Of a DNA stretch of 7,675 bases, positions 5,555 to 7,675 are shown in pieces. The first letter of the stretch is position 1; every line of letters starts with the position of its first letter. The DNA is taken from contig JBLIKP010000099.1 in NCBI GenBank assembly GCA_047635375.1, positions 1 to 7,675 on the forward strand. Reading direction: 5' to 3'. The translations under genes and the position numbers were made by a program. Under the pieces are notes generated by a model that made no database searches, was not told where the DNA came from, and worked only from the letters and a program-made list of their open reading frames with translations. Origin of the DNA: JBLIKP01 sp047635375. GTDB taxonomy: Bacteria > Bacteroidota > Bacteroidia > Sphingobacteriales > Sphingobacteriaceae.

Positions 5555-6325
5555 ATGGCATTAATCACACTTACTTCTGATATGGGGGTTAGGGATTTTT
5601 ATATCCCTGCTATGAAGGGTATCCTGTATACTCATCTTCCGGATGCCAATATTGTGGATATTTCCCACCAAATACAGTCATTTAACGTAATTGAAGGGTC
5701 TACGATTTTAAAAAATGCGTATAGTTTCTTTCCAAAAGGAACCATTCACATTGTAGATGTAAATAGTAACTATAACTCTCAGCCAGTTTACTGTGTTGCC
5801 CAGTTTCAAGGATATTATTTTATTGGCGCCGATAACGGTTTACTTCCCATAGTCCTAGAAACTCAACCTGAAAGAATGGTTGAAATAGGCACTACAACGG
5901 TGAGTCATTTCCCCCTAAAAGACGTTTTTATTCCTGCAGCTATAGATTTAGCAAAAGGAAAAAAAATAACTGAGCTTGGACCTGATATTGGTGGATTTAC
6001 TCAACTTGGATTGTTAAATCCCGCGGTTACAACCAACTCCATCTGCGGAAGCATTATGTATATTGATAGTTTTAAAAACGCTATTACAAATATTCATGTC
6101 GATACTTTTGATCAAATAAGGGCGGGAAGGAGATACCAAATCTCATTCAAAAGGACGGAGACCACTTCTTTTATATGTGATGCTTATGGTGATGTGCCCG
6201 AGGGCGAAATTGTCTGTATTTTCGGTATGTCTGGGTACTTGGAAATTGCTATTAATAAAGGGACAGCAGCATCACTTCTTGGCTTAAAAGTCTCAGAATC
6301 AGTATTAATAAATTTTTATGATTAA
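5555..6325 (+). CDS. DUF62-family SAM hydroxide adenosyltransferase homologue with altered active site
   Basis: The 256-residue protein belongs to the family containing SAM hydroxide adenosyltransferases (SAM plus water to adenosine plus methionine) and the fluorinase and chlorinase halogenases. Family features are the N-terminal LTSDMGVRDFYIPAMKGIL (residues 6-24), NIVDISHQI (32-40), the GADNGLL segment (91-97), KDVFIPAAIDLA (122-133) and a C-terminal small barrel with FGMSGYLEIAINKGTAA (223-239). In characterised archaeal enzymes an Asp-Arg-His triad activates water. Here the Asp appears kept (D68 in IHIVDV), but the Arg position falls on serine (about S75). The usual FHGRD is FPLKD, so His becomes proline (P120). 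Halogenase activity should not be assumed. It overlaps the next gene by 8 bp (ATGATTAA), indicating coupling. The start is ATG 5555. Confidence 0.88.
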   Translation: MALITLTSDMGVRDFYIPAMKGILYTHLPDANIVDISHQIQSFNVIEGSTILKNAYSFFPKGTIHIVDVNSNYNSQPVYCVAQFQGYYFIGADNGLLPIVLETQPERMVEIGTTTVSHFPLKDVFIPAAIDLAKGKKITELGPDIGGFTQLGLLNPAVTTNSICGSIMYIDSFKNAITNIHVDTFDQIRAGRRYQISFKRTETTSFICDAYGDVPEGEIVCIFGMSGYLEIAINKGTAASLLGLKVSESVLINFYD

Positions 6326-6620
6326 GCGTTTTGTAAAGCTGGAATTTGCACCAGAAAGAGTAACAGAATTTATGGGGATTTTCCATAACTCAAAAGATAA
6401 AATCCGTGGGTTTGATGGGTGTCATGAAATGAAGCTTCACAAAAGCACCACCGCCGAAAACGTTTTGTTTACCGTTAGTGTATGGGAATCAGAAGACCAT
6501 TTAAATAAATACAGGCATTCAGAATTGTTTATTGCTACCTGGGAGAAAACAAAAAAATGTTTTAACGGTAAACCTGAAGCTTGGTCATTGGAATTGGTTG
6601 ATGGGGTGCCTTTTTCCTAG
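6318..6620 (+). CDS. Antibiotic biosynthesis monooxygenase (ABM) fold protein
   Basis: This small 100-residue protein has the dimeric alpha/beta-barrel fold of the ABM superfamily, which includes quinol monooxygenases such as YgiN and haem-degrading enzymes. The pattern fits: an N-terminal strand (MIKRFVKLEFAPERVTEFMGIF), a GFDGCHEMKLHK strand-loop, then VLFTVSVWESEDHLNKYRHS (about 49-68) and SELFIATWEKTK. The VWES-x-x-x-L-x-x-Y-x-x-S-x-x-F spacing is characteristic. Substrate and activity cannot be deduced. No signal peptide is visible, so it is probably cytoplasmic. Its ATG lies inside the end of the DUF62 gene (ATGATTAA overlap), so the two are probably translated together. Its stop codon shares a CTAG with the stop of the convergent barrel gene. 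Confidence 0.82.
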   Translation: MIKRFVKLEFAPERVTEFMGIFHNSKDKIRGFDGCHEMKLHKSTTAENVLFTVSVWESEDHLNKYRHSELFIATWEKTKKCFNGKPEAWSLELVDGVPFS

Positions 6621-7675
6621 CGTATAGCCTTATCATTGTATAAAATATACCCAAAATGGATGAAGAATCCATGTCGCTTGCGATGATCGTCGTAATAATT
6701 GTAGCTAAAACTTACCGGACCTATCGGGCTAGAATAAACCAATGCAGCAGTACCACTGAAAAAAATATTTCTTAAAGGACGCGCTGAACCAGGGATTTGA
6801 ACCCTATCCTCAATTAATTCCTTGTATGGCTGGAATGCATAAAGTTCACCGCGTAGATCAATGTCCTTTCTGATGGTTATAATTCCCATAACACCTCCTG
6901 CGAGGTAATTGAATGCTCTAAAGCTAGGAAGAAATAAAGATCTGGAATCAGCTAGTGGTTCAAACGCTGGTGCGGATAAAAGGGTGCTTATGTAATTACT
7001 GAAAAATTGTTGGTTTGAAGCAACACCCTCCACCAAGTACCCCACTTTTATGGTACCTGTTCTATTAAAATATTTTTGATAATTCAATTTTAATTTTAGC
7101 CAAGCATGATCACGGTTTTCAGGAATCGATTTGTTGGAGGTAGTTCCCGGAATAAAATCCTCTTCGCCACCAATATAGGAAAGTGATAGATCGAACTTTT
7201 TACCCATCGTAGGATATTGAATGCGATCCAATGTGTTCTTCAAGTAGCGTCCCTTAAATTCATAAGCGCCCGTAAATTCAGTTTGGTCAAGATTGTCCTC
7301 AGAAATGAAAGATGTTGAATTGCTAAACTCATCCACATAAAATACGCTGTTTGCCGAAATCACAAACTTTCCTTCATAGTTTAGGGGGAATCCAATGTTC
7401 AGCCCAAGCTTTTGATCGTATTGTTTTAGGATAGTAGGAGTGGTGTTCTCAATAAAAATATCGCTTGTGCGGATAAAATCGAAGTTGTTTATTATCAACT
7501 CAGGCTCCAAATAAAGCGGAATTTTTCCGGAAATGTTTATCCGTGTATTAAGAAGAAGTGACTCATAAAATCTGCCCGTAAAAAAATTAGCAGTAACACT
7601 GTAGGAGTACCGTCGAAGTAAATGGTATTGTAATCCTAAATAGGCTTGATTTATTGGCCGTGAGGTTATGCTTCC
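6617..7675 (-). CDS. C-terminal part of an outer-membrane beta-barrel protein, probably patatin-like phospholipase (5' end outside window)
   Basis: The frame is open from the right edge to TAG at 6619-6617, giving 352 visible residues; the true start lies beyond the window. The TTG at 7510 is an internal codon: the reading continues upstream as barrel-like sequence (AYLGLQYHLLRRYSYSVTANF). The visible part is rich in alternating aromatic/polar strands with turns, as in BamA/TamA-type surface-antigen barrels. The end (SSPIGPVSFSYNYYD, then FFIHFGYILYN) and the middle (FFSNYISTLLSAPAFEPL, then FRAFNYLAGG) resemble the C-terminal barrel of Bacteroidota patatin-like phospholipases. In those proteins an N-terminal patatin domain with a GxSxG serine hydrolase motif would lie upstream, out of view. 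So outer-membrane barrel is well supported, while patatin is inference from the C-terminal pattern. Confidence 0.75.
   Translation of the reverse strand, partial: GSITSRPINQAYLGLQYHLLRRYSYSVTANFFTGRFYESLLLNTRINISGKIPLYLEPELIINNFDFIRTSDIFIENTTPTILKQYDQKLGLNIGFPLNYEGKFVISANSVFYVDEFSNSTSFISEDNLDQTEFTGAYEFKGRYLKNTLDRIQYPTMGKKFDLSLSYIGGEEDFIPGTTSNKSIPENRDHAWLKLKLNYQKYFNRTGTIKVGYLVEGVASNQQFFSNYISTLLSAPAFEPLADSRSLFLPSFRAFNYLAGGVMGIITIRKDIDLRGELYAFQPYKELIEDRVQIPGSARPLRNIFFSGTAALVYSSPIGPVSFSYNYYDDHRKRHGFFIHFGYILYNDKAIR

Noticed and set aside
5555..6325. Calling the DUF62 protein a fluorinase or chlorinase
   Set aside because: Family membership alone does not support halide chemistry, and the active-site residues look divergent even from the hydrolases.
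1..7675. CRISPR array, tRNA/rRNA, transposase, prophage or attachment site
   Set aside because: No regularly spaced repeats, RNA gene signatures, terminal repeats or mobile-element proteins were found by eye.

Overview
The window comes from a low-GC member of the Bacteroidota, most likely Flavobacteriales or a close relative. Three things point there. The gene families are Bacteroidota variants: a long amidase_3 with a 'SRGVKQAG' segment, an MlaD ending in a PKRYVNFSLFG-type motif, and an outer-membrane barrel ending like Bacteroidota patatin phospholipases. Upstream regions carry TAnnTTTG-type -7 boxes. Shine-Dalgarno sequences are essentially absent. The exact genus cannot be read from the sequence.

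Left part (1-2126), cell envelope. The first 119 bases are the start of a leftward gene with a clear signal peptide, probably lptD. Divergent from it run an N-acetylmuramoyl-L-alanine amidase (best start GTG at 272) and an MCE/MlaD lipid-transport protein (TTG start). A 103-bp spacer between these two holds an unusually structured inverted repeat.

Centre (5399 down to 2119), leftward housekeeping genes in the order phoH, purC, STAS protein, rnz. phoH and purC overlap by 11 bp, and a good Bacteroidota-type promoter lies in front of phoH. STAS and rnz are 5 bp apart and probably form a second unit. purC (SAICAR synthetase) is interrupted by one in-frame TAA at codon 139. Reading frame and conserved motifs are intact on both sides. 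This is the most important anomaly in the window: a nonsense mutation, a base error, or a genuine split or recoded gene.

Right part (5555-7675). Divergent from phoH is a DUF62-type SAM hydroxide adenosyltransferase homologue, overlapping by 8 bp a small antibiotic-biosynthesis-monooxygenase-fold protein. The DUF62 protein appears to lack two residues of the family's Asp-Arg-His triad. Converging on this pair is the 3' end of a large outer-membrane barrel gene, probably a patatin-like phospholipase, cut by the window edge.

The region is compact: both tail-to-tail gene pairs overlap at their stop codons, and no convincing intrinsic terminator, mobile element, tRNA, rRNA or CRISPR was found. 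Four of the eight visible gene starts are TTG or GTG. I see no clearly new multi-gene system. The points worth following are the interrupted purC, the unusual DUF62 active site, a perfect hairpin in the first codons of rnz that resembles a tRNA 5' end, and the amidase-mlaD spacer hairpin.
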